NCBI RefSeq assembly: GCF_900109355.1
Contig: NZ_FOBF01000031.1
Coordinates: forward strand, 1-64,000
DNA length: 64,000 bases
Reading direction: 5' to 3'
Source: Nonomuraea pusilla
Lineage (GTDB): Bacteria; Actinomycetota; Actinomycetes; Streptosporangiales; Streptosporangiaceae
The position numbers were made by a program, and so were the translations under genes. Below the pieces are notes generated by a model. It searched no databases. It saw only the letters and a list, made by a program, of their open reading frames with translations, and was not told the origin of the DNA. This document shows, piece by piece, positions 34,200 to 41,805 of the stretch. How positions within the stretch are numbered: position 1 is the stretch's first letter; every line of letters begins with the position of its first letter.

Positions 34200-35121
34200 G
34201 TCGGGGGACGTCGAAGTAGGCGCGGACGGCGGTCGCGCCCTCCCTGGTGTGGACGCGTACCAGGTCGCTGAGCAGGTTGACGATGAGCAGGCCGCGCGAG
34301 CCCGAGTCGCGGGGATCGACGGGTCGGCGCCCGGCGAGCGGGTCGGCGATGTGGCCGGCGTCGCTGACCTCGCACACCAGCCGGCCGTGCTCCGCCCAGA
34401 CCCTGACCAGGCCGGAGCCGCCGCCGTGGTCGAGGCTGTTGGCGCTCAGCTCGGCCACGGCGAGCCTGATGTCGTCGATCCTGTCGGGGCCGAAGCCCAG
34501 CTCGGCGGCGAGCCCGGCGGCCAGGGTGCGGGCGGCGGGGAGGTTCGCCCGGTCGAAGCGCAGCGAGCGGCACTCGGCGGGCTCGTCGAGCGGCACGTTG
34601 TGCTCGATGATCACCTTGTCGGGCGCGAACGCGGCGCTCACCTGCTCGCCGGACGCGTCGAGCAGCACCGGGTGGGTGCGCGCCGCCTCGACGAGCACCT
34701 CGGGGGCCAGGCCCTCGGCGTCGTACGGGCACAGGATGGTGACCTCGGCGCCGGCGAACGAGTAGTTGATCAGGGCTTCGTGCTGGGCGCAGGCCGGGTA
34801 CTCGTCGGCCGTGCGCGCGGGCCAGATCGGCTCGCCGACGATGCGGACGCGCCGGCCCGGGTGGCTGTCGGCGAAGGCGCGCAGGACGCCGGGGATGATC
34901 CGGCCGGGGTTGCGACCGGCCCGCGTCATGTCGATCAGGCTGATCCGGCCGGCGTCGGCGCCCAGCTCGGACTCGATCAGCCCCAGGTGCCAGTGGGGCA
35001 CGGCCACGGCGACCGGCTCGCCGGCCGCCAGCCCCTCGCGGACGAACGCGGCCGTGGCAACGGCGAACTCCCGGTCACCTCGGTAGAACAGGGCCGGGTG
35101 CACGAAGGGATCAGCCGACAT
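34174..35121 (-). CDS. MEDS-domain / HATPase anti-sigma-type regulator
   Basis: 315 residues. The N-terminal half fits the MEDS (DcmR-like sensory) domain: [39 protein letters not shown]-type loops and [14 protein letters not shown]. The C-terminal half is an RsbW-like ATPase: [47 protein letters not shown] (N-box) and [15 protein letters not shown], ending [17 protein letters not shown]. Such fusions are thought to be stress-sensing kinase regulators in partner switching. ATG 35121 lies 8 nt behind TAGCGT (35135 to 35130) and may be leaderless. Confidence 0.85.
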
Positions 35122-35181
35122 CACCCGCCACGCTACCCCGGATTGACGAGTTCAAGGCAATCAGCTGGGTATCTCTTTCGC

Positions 35182-35277
35182 GTGAAGAGAACCCAGGTCG
35201 TCCAGCGGCCCCGACCGGTGCGCCGCCCGCTCCCCCTCGATCTGCGCACCCCGTCGGGGCGGCTGCTGCCGTTCTGA
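35182..35277 (+). CDS. Possible 31-residue Arg/Pro-rich peptide
   Basis: GTG 35182 opens a frame reading MKRTQVVQRPRPVRRPLPLD and then LRTPSGRLLPF, stop at 35277. It is strongly basic and proline-rich with no membrane segment. It ends 4 bp before the convergent Rieske gene. No ribosome site is visible, and the assignment rests only on the clean frame in an otherwise empty 160-bp gap, so it may be chance. Confidence 0.3.
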   Translation: MKRTQVVQRPRPVRRPLPLDLRTPSGRLLPF

Positions 35278-35281
35278 CGCG

Positions 35282-36394
35282 CTAGACCGCCAGTCGCTCG
35301 GTCACCCACCGGTGGAAGGCCGAGATGTGGTGCTCGCTCGGCACCAGCACGCCGCCGTCGCGGTACGCGCGTGACGACATGCCGGGCTGGGTGCGTTCGC
35401 AGGCGTCGAAGTCCTGCTCGTTGACCCGGTGGAACAGCTCCACCGACCGCGACACGTCCGCGCCCGACGCGACCACGTCCGGGTGGTAGAGCCAGTCGCA
35501 CTCGACCACCGTGCGGTCCACGGCGAGCGGGAACATCCGGTGCAGGATGACGTGGTCGGGCACCAGGTTGACGAACACCTGCGGCTTGACGGTGATGGCG
35601 TAGTAGCGGCGGTCCTGGTCCTGCGACACGTCCGGCAGCCGGCCGAAGCCGGGGCCGCCGTCGACGGTGAAGCCCTCCACCCGGTCGGCGAACTCGGCGC
35701 CGTGGCCCACGTAGTACTGAGCCGCGTAGCCGCCCGCGAACTCGGGCAGCACGGCTGTCAGCTCCGGGTGGATGGTGGCGCAGTGGTAGCACTCCATGAA
35801 GTTCTCGACGATCAGCTTCCAGTTGGCCCTGACGTCGTAGACGACGCGGCGGCCGAGGGCCAGTTCGTCCACCCGGTAGCGCGCGACGGCCTCCGGGTCG
35901 CCCAGGCGCTCGGTGGCGGCGTACGTCACGGTGTCCTCGAACGACGGGGGCTCCGCCGCGAGGCACACCCAGGCGTACCCGAGCCATTCGCGCAGGTGGA
36001 CGGGGACCAGCCCGTACGCGACGCGGTCGACGTCGGGCATCCTGGCGAGGTTGGGCGCGGCGGCGAGCCGCCCGTCGAGGTCGTAGGACCAGGCGTGGTA
36101 GGGGCACCTGATGGTTCTCCTGACCTCGCCGCTCTCCTCGGAGCACAGGCGGGCGCCGCGGTGCCTGCACACGTTGAGGAAGGCGCGCAGCAGGCCGTCG
36201 CGTCCGCGGACCACGATGACGCTCTCCCTGCCGACCTGCACGGTTCTGAAGGCGCCCGGCCCCCGCAGGTCTCCGGCGCGTACGGCGCAGAACCAGAGGC
36301 TCTCGAAGATCTTTTCCTGCTCGGCGGCGAAGACGGCGGGATCGGTGTAGGAGCGGCCGGGGAGGGTGGAGATCAAGCTCGACGTGGTGGTCAA
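35282..36394 (-). CDS. Rieske-type aromatic ring-hydroxylating oxygenase, alpha subunit
   Basis: 370 residues. The Rieske [2Fe-2S] ligands are complete: C76-x-H78 in NVCRHRGARLC and C97-x2-H100 in IRCPYHAWSYDLDG. The mononuclear iron site follows in ENFMECYHCATIHPEL (Asn/Glu, then two His). The protein should hydroxylate or demethylate a small organic substrate, needing a reductase not encoded nearby. The start is TTG 36394, supported by AAGGGG 6 nt upstream. A three-half-site repeat (36409-36444) just upstream is a probable operator. Closest types include choline/betaine- and aromatic-acid-oxygenase-like alpha subunits; the substrate is not decided. Confidence 0.9.
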   Translation of the reverse strand: MTTTSSLISTLPGRSYTDPAVFAAEQEKIFESLWFCAVRAGDLRGPGAFRTVQVGRESVIVVRGRDGLLRAFLNVCRHRGARLCSEESGEVRRTIRCPYHAWSYDLDGRLAAAPNLARMPDVDRVAYGLVPVHLREWLGYAWVCLAAEPPSFEDTVTYAATERLGDPEAVARYRVDELALGRRVVYDVRANWKLIVENFMECYHCATIHPELTAVLPEFAGGYAAQYYVGHGAEFADRVEGFTVDGGPGFGRLPDVSQDQDRRYYAITVKPQVFVNLVPDHVILHRMFPLAVDRTVVECDWLYHPDVVASGADVSRSVELFHRVNEQDFDACERTQPGMSSRAYRDGGVLVPSEHHISAFHRWVTERLAV

Positions 36395-36408
36395 CCGACA
36401 CCCCTTGT

Positions 36409-36444
36409 TGCGTATGACGCACCGAGTTGCTCTATCTGCGTCAT
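36409..36444. promoter_or_regulatory. Repeated TGCGT half-sites before the Rieske gene
   Basis: TGCGT-ATG-ACGCA (36409-36421) forms one small palindrome, and ATGACGCA (36414-36421) pairs with TGCGTCAT (36437-36444) as a second, spaced one. All three half-sites lie 15-50 bp upstream of the Rieske start. Confidence 0.5.
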
Positions 36445-36616
36445 CGTCCGGCTGGGTCAGGAGGCTGTCAAGAGGGACGTGCCGGCCCTGCCGAGCACCG
36501 GCATCCGGCGCCCTTACGCCCGTCTGACGCCCCGGGTGTTAGCGGCGTGCAAGCGAGGGTCAAGGAGTGATCCATAATCTTGCTTCGTCTCTGAAACAAC
36601 GAAGGGCAAACCAACC

Positions 36617-37000
36617 ATGACTCCCCCTCGCCGTCGCCTCGCCATCGCGTTCGCGGCGCTCACCCTCGCCGGTCTGACCACCGCCTGCGGCGCCGTCGGC
36701 ACCGCGGTCGACTGCAACAAGGTCGGCCAGGAGGTGACGGCCATCATGACCGACTTCAACAAGTCGCTCGCCAACGTCGCCACCGACCCGAAGGCGTTGG
36801 AGACCGCCGGCTCCGAGGCCGCGGAGAAGGTCAAGAAGCTCGCGGCCGACTACGACGGCGAGCTCGCCTCCGCGCTCAACGACCTCGCCTCCGGGCTCGA
36901 AGGCATGAAGATCGACGCGAAGAACCCGACCGCGACCATGGACTCCGTCCAGAAGATGCAGGGCTTCACGACCAAGATCACCAGCGCCTGCGCCTCCTGA
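36617..37000 (+). CDS. Small secreted lipoprotein, helical
   Basis: 127 residues. The signal RRRLAIAFAALTLAGLTTAC ends in a lipobox (LTTAC), so the mature protein of about 103 residues is membrane-anchored outside. It is predicted as a helical bundle: VGQEVTAIMTDFNKSLANVA, EAAEKVKKLAADYDGELASALNDLASGLEGM. Two cysteines (VDCNK and the final SACAS) could form a disulfide. No family was recognised. CATAAT near 36571 may be its -10; the leader is about 40 nt. Confidence 0.75.
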   Translation: MTPPRRRLAIAFAALTLAGLTTACGAVGTAVDCNKVGQEVTAIMTDFNKSLANVATDPKALETAGSEAAEKVKKLAADYDGELASALNDLASGLEGMKIDAKNPTATMDSVQKMQGFTTKITSACAS

Positions 37001-37085
37001 CGGTCCCGCGACCGCCGCACCGCCTGCGGGGGGCAGGCCGGCGCGGTGGTCGCATTCGTGGTGATTCGTTCTAGTCTTGCTGCCC

Positions 37086-38597
37086 GTGACGGGCGACACC
37101 GTGGCGACGCGACCGGGGGCGGACGCCGCCACACCCACCTGGAGAGAACGCCTGGCCGGCCACAGCGTCGGCCGGCGCGTCGGCCGCTGGGCCGGTCACC
37201 GTGCCGGCGTCGGCGCCATCGCGGTCCTCGCGGCCGCCGCGTACGCCGTGCTCGGCGTGGTCAAGCTGCTGACCTACCGGGCCAGCTCGTTCGACCTGGT
37301 GATCGTGGACCAGGCGGTGCGGAACTACGCCAGATTCCGCCCGCCCCACGTGCCCGTACTCGGCGTGTTCCACGGGCGAGGAATGGACTACCCGCAGCTC
37401 GCGGACCATTTCTCGCCCGCGTACGCGCTGCTCGCCCCGCTGTACTGGATCCGCGACGGGCCCCAGACGCTCATCGTCGCGCAGGCGCTGCTGTTCGCCG
37501 CCGCGATCCCGTTCCTGTGGCTGTTCACCAGGCGCGCCCTCGGCGTCGCGCCCGCCTACCTCGTCAGCGTCGCGTACGCGCTGTCGTGGCCCGTCGCGCA
37601 GGCCGCCGGGTTCGACGCGCACGAGGTCATGTTCGTCCCCGTGCTCACCGCCGCCATGATCGAGCGCTACCAGGCGGGCCGCAGGCTCGCGGCGCTCGCC
37701 GCCATGCTCGGGCTCCTCCTCGTCAAGGAGGACATGGGCCTCATGGTGATCGGCGCGGGCCTGTGCCTGGTGCTCGTCGGCGACCGCCTGCGCGGCGTCC
37801 TGGTCGCGGCGACGGGAGCGGGGGCCGTCCTGGTCGTCCGCGGCCTGGTCATCACGTCCCTGGGCGGCGACTCCAAGGACTTCTGGGCCTACGGCCACCT
37901 CGGCCCCGACGCGCCGAGCGCGATCCTGGCGATCCTGCGCGACCCGCTCTCCGCGCTGCTGCTGCCGTTCAGCGAGGAGGCCAAGGTGGACACCCTGTTC
38001 CTCATGGCCTGGCCGACGCTGATGCTGTGCCTGCTCTCGCCGATCTCGCTCATCGCGCTGCCGCACGTCCTCGAACGCATGCTCTCCGACCGGAGCCCGT
38101 GGTGGCAGGCGGAGTTCCAGTACAACGCCTTCACCGTGGTGATCCTGTTCTGCGCCGGCGTGGACGGCCTGACCAGGCTGCTGCGCCTCGTCAGGCGCGC
38201 CGACGACCGCTCGCTCAAGCTGGCCTGGGCGTCAGGGGTGTTCGTGGTGGCGCTGACGCTCGTCCCGAGGTTCGCGCTCGACCAGCTCTACCATCCGGCC
38301 TTCTACGAGGGCGACCGGGTCAAGGTCTCGGCCGCCGCGGCGGCCGTGCGCGTCGTGCCGCCCGGCGTCACCGTCGAGGCCGTCAACTCCGTCGGGCCCG
38401 CGCTGACCCGCAAGACCACCGTCCTGCTGTGGAGCGGCACGCCGCACGGCGCGCCCTGGGTGGTGGCCGACACCGCGCGCTGGGAGTTCCCCTTCGGCTC
38501 CCTCGACGACCAGCGTCTCCAGGTGGACCGCCTCCTCGCCGACGGGTACGTCAAGGTCTTCGAGCGCGACGGCTACGTGGTGCTCCGCCGCGAGTGA
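37086..38597 (+). CDS. DUF2079 multi-spanning membrane protein
   Basis: 503 residues, about ten hydrophobic segments, then a C-terminal extracytoplasmic part. Family markers are SSFDLVIVDQAVRNYARFRPPHVPVLGVFHGRGMDYPQLADHFSP at the first outside loop and LLLVKEDMGLMVIGAGLCLVL. DUF2079 proteins are glycosyltransferase-like (GT-C fold) membrane proteins of unknown activity. GTG 37086 is preferred because TAGTCT (37072-37077) ends 8 nt before it, a leaderless arrangement; TTG 37077 would lie within that box. A 20-bp tandem array separates it from the next, convergent, glycosyltransferase gene. Confidence 0.82.
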   Translation: MTGDTVATRPGADAATPTWRERLAGHSVGRRVGRWAGHRAGVGAIAVLAAAAYAVLGVVKLLTYRASSFDLVIVDQAVRNYARFRPPHVPVLGVFHGRGMDYPQLADHFSPAYALLAPLYWIRDGPQTLIVAQALLFAAAIPFLWLFTRRALGVAPAYLVSVAYALSWPVAQAAGFDAHEVMFVPVLTAAMIERYQAGRRLAALAAMLGLLLVKEDMGLMVIGAGLCLVLVGDRLRGVLVAATGAGAVLVVRGLVITSLGGDSKDFWAYGHLGPDAPSAILAILRDPLSALLLPFSEEAKVDTLFLMAWPTLMLCLLSPISLIALPHVLERMLSDRSPWWQAEFQYNAFTVVILFCAGVDGLTRLLRLVRRADDRSLKLAWASGVFVVALTLVPRFALDQLYHPAFYEGDRVKVSAAAAAVRVVPPGVTVEAVNSVGPALTRKTTVLLWSGTPHGAPWVVADTARWEFPFGSLDDQRLQVDRLLADGYVKVFERDGYVVLRRE

Positions 38598-38620
38598 CGC
38601 GCACCCGCCTGGCACCCGCC

Positions 38621-38700
38621 TGGCCCAGCGCGCGCCCGCCTGGCCCAGCGCGCGCCCGCCTGGCCCAGCGCGCGCCCGCCGGGCTCAGCGCGCGCCCGCC
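38621..38700. repeat. Four 20-bp tandem repeats over a glycosyltransferase 3' end
   Basis: The unit TGGCCCAGCGCGCGCCCGCC is repeated exactly at 38621, 38641 and 38661; a variant (GGGCTCAGCG...) at 38681 contains the stop codon and last codons of the minus-strand glycosyltransferase. The sequence preceding 38621 is a degenerate continuation. Confidence 0.95.
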
Positions 38701-39788
38701 TGCGCGTACGCGCGGTCGAAGCCCTCCAGCACGGCGGGCCACGAGCCCGTGGTCGGAGGCGTCGCCCGGTTGTGCGCGGCGATCGTCAGGCGCAGGTCGT
38801 CATCGGAGCAGAGCCGCGCCACCGCCGCGGCGAGCTCGGCCGGCGACCGGCCGAGCAGCCCCTCGACGCCGTGCCTGACGAAGTCGGCCACCCCGCTCTG
38901 CGCCCTGGCCACCACGGGCAGCCCGGCCGCGCGCGCCTCCAGGGCGGCGATGCCGAACGACTCGCGCGGCGCCGGCGCGACGAACACGTCGGCCGACTCC
39001 AGGACCTTGGCGATCTCCTCACGGCTGTAGCGTCCGGGCAGCTCCACCCACCCCGCCATGCCGTGGCGGGCGATGAAGCGTTCCATCTGGGCGCGGGCCG
39101 GCCCGTCGCCGACGATCGTGGCCCGCATCGGGACGCGGGCGGGCACGCGGGCGCGCGCGGCGGCCAGCAGCCGCAGCAGGCGCACCGGCTGCTTGCGCGG
39201 CGCCAGCCGGCCCACGGCCACGACGTGCACCTCGCCGTCCTCGCGCCGTCCCGGCGCGCCGGGCGGCGGCGTCCAGCCCGACAGGTCGAGACCGTTGGAG
39301 ACGACCCGTACCGGCACGCCCGGCCCCGCCACGGCCCGGATGGGCGCGGCGGCGGCGCTGCTCACCGTGGTCGCCACCAGCCCCCACGAGCGCCACGGGT
39401 ACGCCAGCCCCAGCAGCCGGTACAGCGCCCGCGTCACCGGGTCCCACATGCTGTGCACCGTCACCACGCACGGCACCCCTGACCGCACGGCGGCGCGCAC
39501 CCCCATCCAGGCGAACGGCGAGACCGCCCCCGTGTGGACGTGCACCACGTCGGGCCGCGACGCGGCGATGCGCCGCGTGAGATGCCCCACTCCGAACGGG
39601 TGGACCGGCAGGTCGAACGGCATCCTGGCGACGATCCTGTGCACCCCCCGCAGCGCCTCGCCGCGGGTGGCGGTGGCCACCTCGACCTGGTGGCCGGCCT
39701 CCCGCTGCGTGCGTACGAGGTCGGCGACCTGGACCTCGATGCCCCCGAGCCGCGGCAGGTAACAGTCACTCACGTGAAAGATCCGCAC
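38685..39788 (-). CDS. Glycosyltransferase family 4
   Basis: 367 residues, GT-B fold. The N-terminus VRIFHVSDCYLPRLGGIEVQVADLVRTQREAGH and the middle VVHVHTGAVSPFAWMG are typical of GT4 enzymes. The C-terminal donor domain has VHVVAVGRLAPRKQPVRLL, VFVAPAPRESFGIAALEARAAGLPVVA (the E-x7-E signature). It is expected to add a sugar to a lipid or cell-surface acceptor. GTG 39788 is chosen: it gives the usual start and lies 7 nt after a TAGTGT -10 box (39801 to 39796), so the message is leaderless. Its last codons lie in a 20-bp tandem array. Confidence 0.88.
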   Translation of the reverse strand: MRIFHVSDCYLPRLGGIEVQVADLVRTQREAGHQVEVATATRGEALRGVHRIVARMPFDLPVHPFGVGHLTRRIAASRPDVVHVHTGAVSPFAWMGVRAAVRSGVPCVVTVHSMWDPVTRALYRLLGLAYPWRSWGLVATTVSSAAAAPIRAVAGPGVPVRVVSNGLDLSGWTPPPGAPGRREDGEVHVVAVGRLAPRKQPVRLLRLLAAARARVPARVPMRATIVGDGPARAQMERFIARHGMAGWVELPGRYSREEIAKVLESADVFVAPAPRESFGIAALEARAAGLPVVARAQSGVADFVRHGVEGLLGRSPAELAAAVARLCSDDDLRLTIAAHNRATPPTTGSWPAVLEGFDRAYAQAGAR

Positions 39789-39795
39789 CCCTCCC

Positions 39796-39805
39796 ACACT
39801 AATCT
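39796..39805. promoter_or_regulatory. Overlapping divergent -10 boxes
   Basis: TAGTGT (39801-39796, minus) and TAATCT (39800-39805, plus) share two positions. Start codons at 39788 and 39812 are 23 bp apart, 7 and 6 nt from the respective boxes, so both transcripts are probably leaderless. Confidence 0.6.
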
Positions 39806-39811
39806 GGGCAT

Positions 39812-40630
39812 GTGCCTCCACGTACCGCTGTGTTCTTCCACGCTCACCCCGACGACGAGGCCCTGCTCACGGCGGGCACCATGGCGATGCTCGCGGCCGA
39901 GGGGCACCGCGTGGTGCTCGTGGTGGCCACCGCGGGCGAGCGCGGCCTGGCCGACATCCAGCCCGGAGAGGCGCTCGGCGAGACCAGGCTCAAGGAGCTC
40001 TACAAGTCGGCCGCCGTGCTCGGCTGCGCCAGGGTCGAGTGCCTGGGCTACGGCGACTCGGGGCTGAGCCCCAAGGGCGGCGTCGCCGAGGAGCGGCCCG
40101 ACAACGCGTTCATCGACGCCGACACCGAGGAGGCCGCCAAGCGGCTGGCCGACATCCTCCAGGAGGAACGGGCCGACCTGCTGGCGATCTACGACCCGGC
40201 CGGCGGCTACGGGCACCCCGACCACGTCCAGGTGCACCGGGTCGGCAGGCGGGCGGCCGAGATCGCGGGCACGGAGATCGTCCTGGAGGCGACGGTCAAC
40301 CGCGACCCGCTCGTCAGGCTGCTCAAGCTGGCGGGCCGGTTCTACCGGTTCCCGCCGGAGTTCGACGTGCGGACGTTCGAGAGCGCGTACTCGCCGGGTG
40401 AGGCGATCACGCACCGGGTGAACGTGCGCAGGTACACCAGGCAGAAACGCGCCTCGATGGCCGCGCACACGTCGCAGGCCAGCGGCGGCGACACCGACCG
40501 CACGCTCGCCGTGATGCTCAAGGTCCCCGGCCCGCTGTACCACCTGGTGTTCGGCACCGAGTGGTACGTGCGCCGCGACCTGCCGCCCGGCGCCCGCCTG
40601 ACTCATCCCTTCGGCCAGTGGCCGGAATGA
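39812..40630 (+). CDS. PIG-L family N-deacetylase (LmbE-like)
   Basis: 272 residues. The metal site AHPDDEALL (H12, D14/D15) is at the N-terminus and the third ligand lies in GYGHPDHVQVH. The enzyme class removes acetyl groups from GlcNAc conjugates (for example GlcNAc-inositol on the mycothiol path, or mycothiol S-conjugates). The adjacent GT4 gene is the reverse of what an MshA/MshB pair would show, and similarity to those is not established. GTG 39812 follows TAATCT by 6 nt and is probably leaderless. Confidence 0.88.
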   Translation: MPPRTAVFFHAHPDDEALLTAGTMAMLAAEGHRVVLVVATAGERGLADIQPGEALGETRLKELYKSAAVLGCARVECLGYGDSGLSPKGGVAEERPDNAFIDADTEEAAKRLADILQEERADLLAIYDPAGGYGHPDHVQVHRVGRRAAEIAGTEIVLEATVNRDPLVRLLKLAGRFYRFPPEFDVRTFESAYSPGEAITHRVNVRRYTRQKRASMAAHTSQASGGDTDRTLAVMLKVPGPLYHLVFGTEWYVRRDLPPGARLTHPFGQWPE

Positions 40631-40680
40631 GCCCTGGGTATGATCCGCCGACCCCGCCGCTCCCGGCAGACTGAGTGCCG

Positions 40681-41742
40681 ATGAAGAACACCTGGCTCCA
40701 GATCGTCCTGTCCACGCTGTCGCTCGCGCTGGCGGTGACGCTCGTCGTCTACCTGCCGCAGATCGTGCACGCGCTCACCGGCAAGCCGGTCTCGTGGCAC
40801 GAGATCGGCAGGGTGTTCGGCACGCTGGGCGCGGGCACGATCGCGCTGATGACGGCGCTGTGGCTGCTGAGCCTGCTGGCGTACACGTTCGTGCTGACCG
40901 GCTCGCTGCCGGGGCTGAACAACCTCCAGGCCCTCACGCTGAACGCGGCGGGCAGCGCGGTCAGCAACCTGCTGCCGTTCGGCGGCGCCGCGGGCGTGGC
41001 GCTCACGTTCGGCATGACGCGCGGCTGGGGCTTCGCCAACCGGGCGATCGTCGTCATGACGCTGGTCAGCGGCATCTGGAACACCTTGTTCAGATTCATC
41101 CTGCCGGCCGTCGGCATCATCGCGCTGCTCATGGCGGGCGAGGTGCCCAACGCCACCGTCGCCAAGGCGGGCTGGACGGGCGCGATCTCCATCCTGGCCC
41201 TGTGCGCGGTGGTCGCCGCGGCGCTCTACTGGGACCGCGCGGCGGCGCTGCTCGGCCGCTTCCTCGACGCGCTCGCCCGGCTGGTACGGCTGCGCAGGGT
41301 GCGCCCGTCCGAGGCGCTCGACCACCTGCGCGCCGACACCGCCAAGACGGTCAGGACGAAGTGGGCGCAGCTGTCGGTCGCCATGGTGTTCTTCCTGGGC
41401 CTCCAGTGGGCGATCATGGCGGTGTGCATGCACGCCACGGGCGCCTACCCGGGGCTCGCCCAGTCGATCGCCGTCTTCGCGCTCTCCCGGGTGCTCACCA
41501 GCGCGCTGATCACGCCGAGCGGGGCCGGGATCATGGAGGGCGGCGTGGTGCTCCTGCTGACCGCGTTCGGCGTGGCGGCGGCGCCGGCCACCGCCACCGC
41601 ACTGCTTTTCGGCTTCTGGACTTACACTATCGAGATCCCGTTCGGCGGTCTCGCGCTGGGCGCGTGGGCGCTCCTGCGCAGGCGCAACGGCCGGAACGCC
41701 CCCACGGAACCCCCGTCCACGATCTCGAAGGCCCCGCAGTGA
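40681..41742 (+). CDS. Lysylphosphatidylglycerol-synthase TM-region family protein
   Basis: 353 residues, eight to nine hydrophobic helices, without the C-terminal aminoacyl-transferase domain of full MprF. Family motifs are NAAGSAVSNLLPFGGAAGVALTFGM, ALSRVLTSALITPSGAGIMEGG and TYTIEIPFGGLALG. Such proteins are flippase-like membrane components, often near glycosyl transfer genes. Cytoplasmic ends are short. It lies 50 bp after the PIG-L gene; TATGAT at 40639-40644 may be its own -10. ATG 40681 gives MKNTWLQIVL; GTG 40675 is also possible. Confidence 0.85.
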   Translation: MKNTWLQIVLSTLSLALAVTLVVYLPQIVHALTGKPVSWHEIGRVFGTLGAGTIALMTALWLLSLLAYTFVLTGSLPGLNNLQALTLNAAGSAVSNLLPFGGAAGVALTFGMTRGWGFANRAIVVMTLVSGIWNTLFRFILPAVGIIALLMAGEVPNATVAKAGWTGAISILALCAVVAAALYWDRAAALLGRFLDALARLVRLRRVRPSEALDHLRADTAKTVRTKWAQLSVAMVFFLGLQWAIMAVCMHATGAYPGLAQSIAVFALSRVLTSALITPSGAGIMEGGVVLLLTAFGVAAAPATATALLFGFWTYTIEIPFGGLALGAWALLRRRNGRNAPTEPPSTISKAPQ

Positions 41743-41765
41743 CGATCCCAAACAGAACAAAGACC

Positions 41766-41795
41766 TTGTGCGTGCTTCCTAGGCACGCATAGCGT
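41766..41795 (+). promoter_or_regulatory. Promoter with internal inverted repeat before the BTAD regulator
   Basis: TTGTGC (41766-41771), 18-bp spacer, TAGCGT (41790-41795). The spacer contains TGCGTGC-N7-GCACGCA (41769-41789), a perfect 7-bp inverted repeat. A start about 7 nt after the -10 would fall near ATG 41806. Confidence 0.55.
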
Positions 41796-41805
41796 GGCGG
41801 CTGAC

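Noticed and set aside
39812-40630. mshB (mycothiol) assignment for the PIG-L protein
   Set aside because: The HPDDE and HPDH motifs are shared by all PIG-L proteins; nothing specific to MshB can be read and no mycothiol genes adjoin.
40681-41742. Full MprF-type lysyl-PG synthase
   Set aside because: Only the membrane flippase-like part is present; the aminoacyl-transferase domain is missing.
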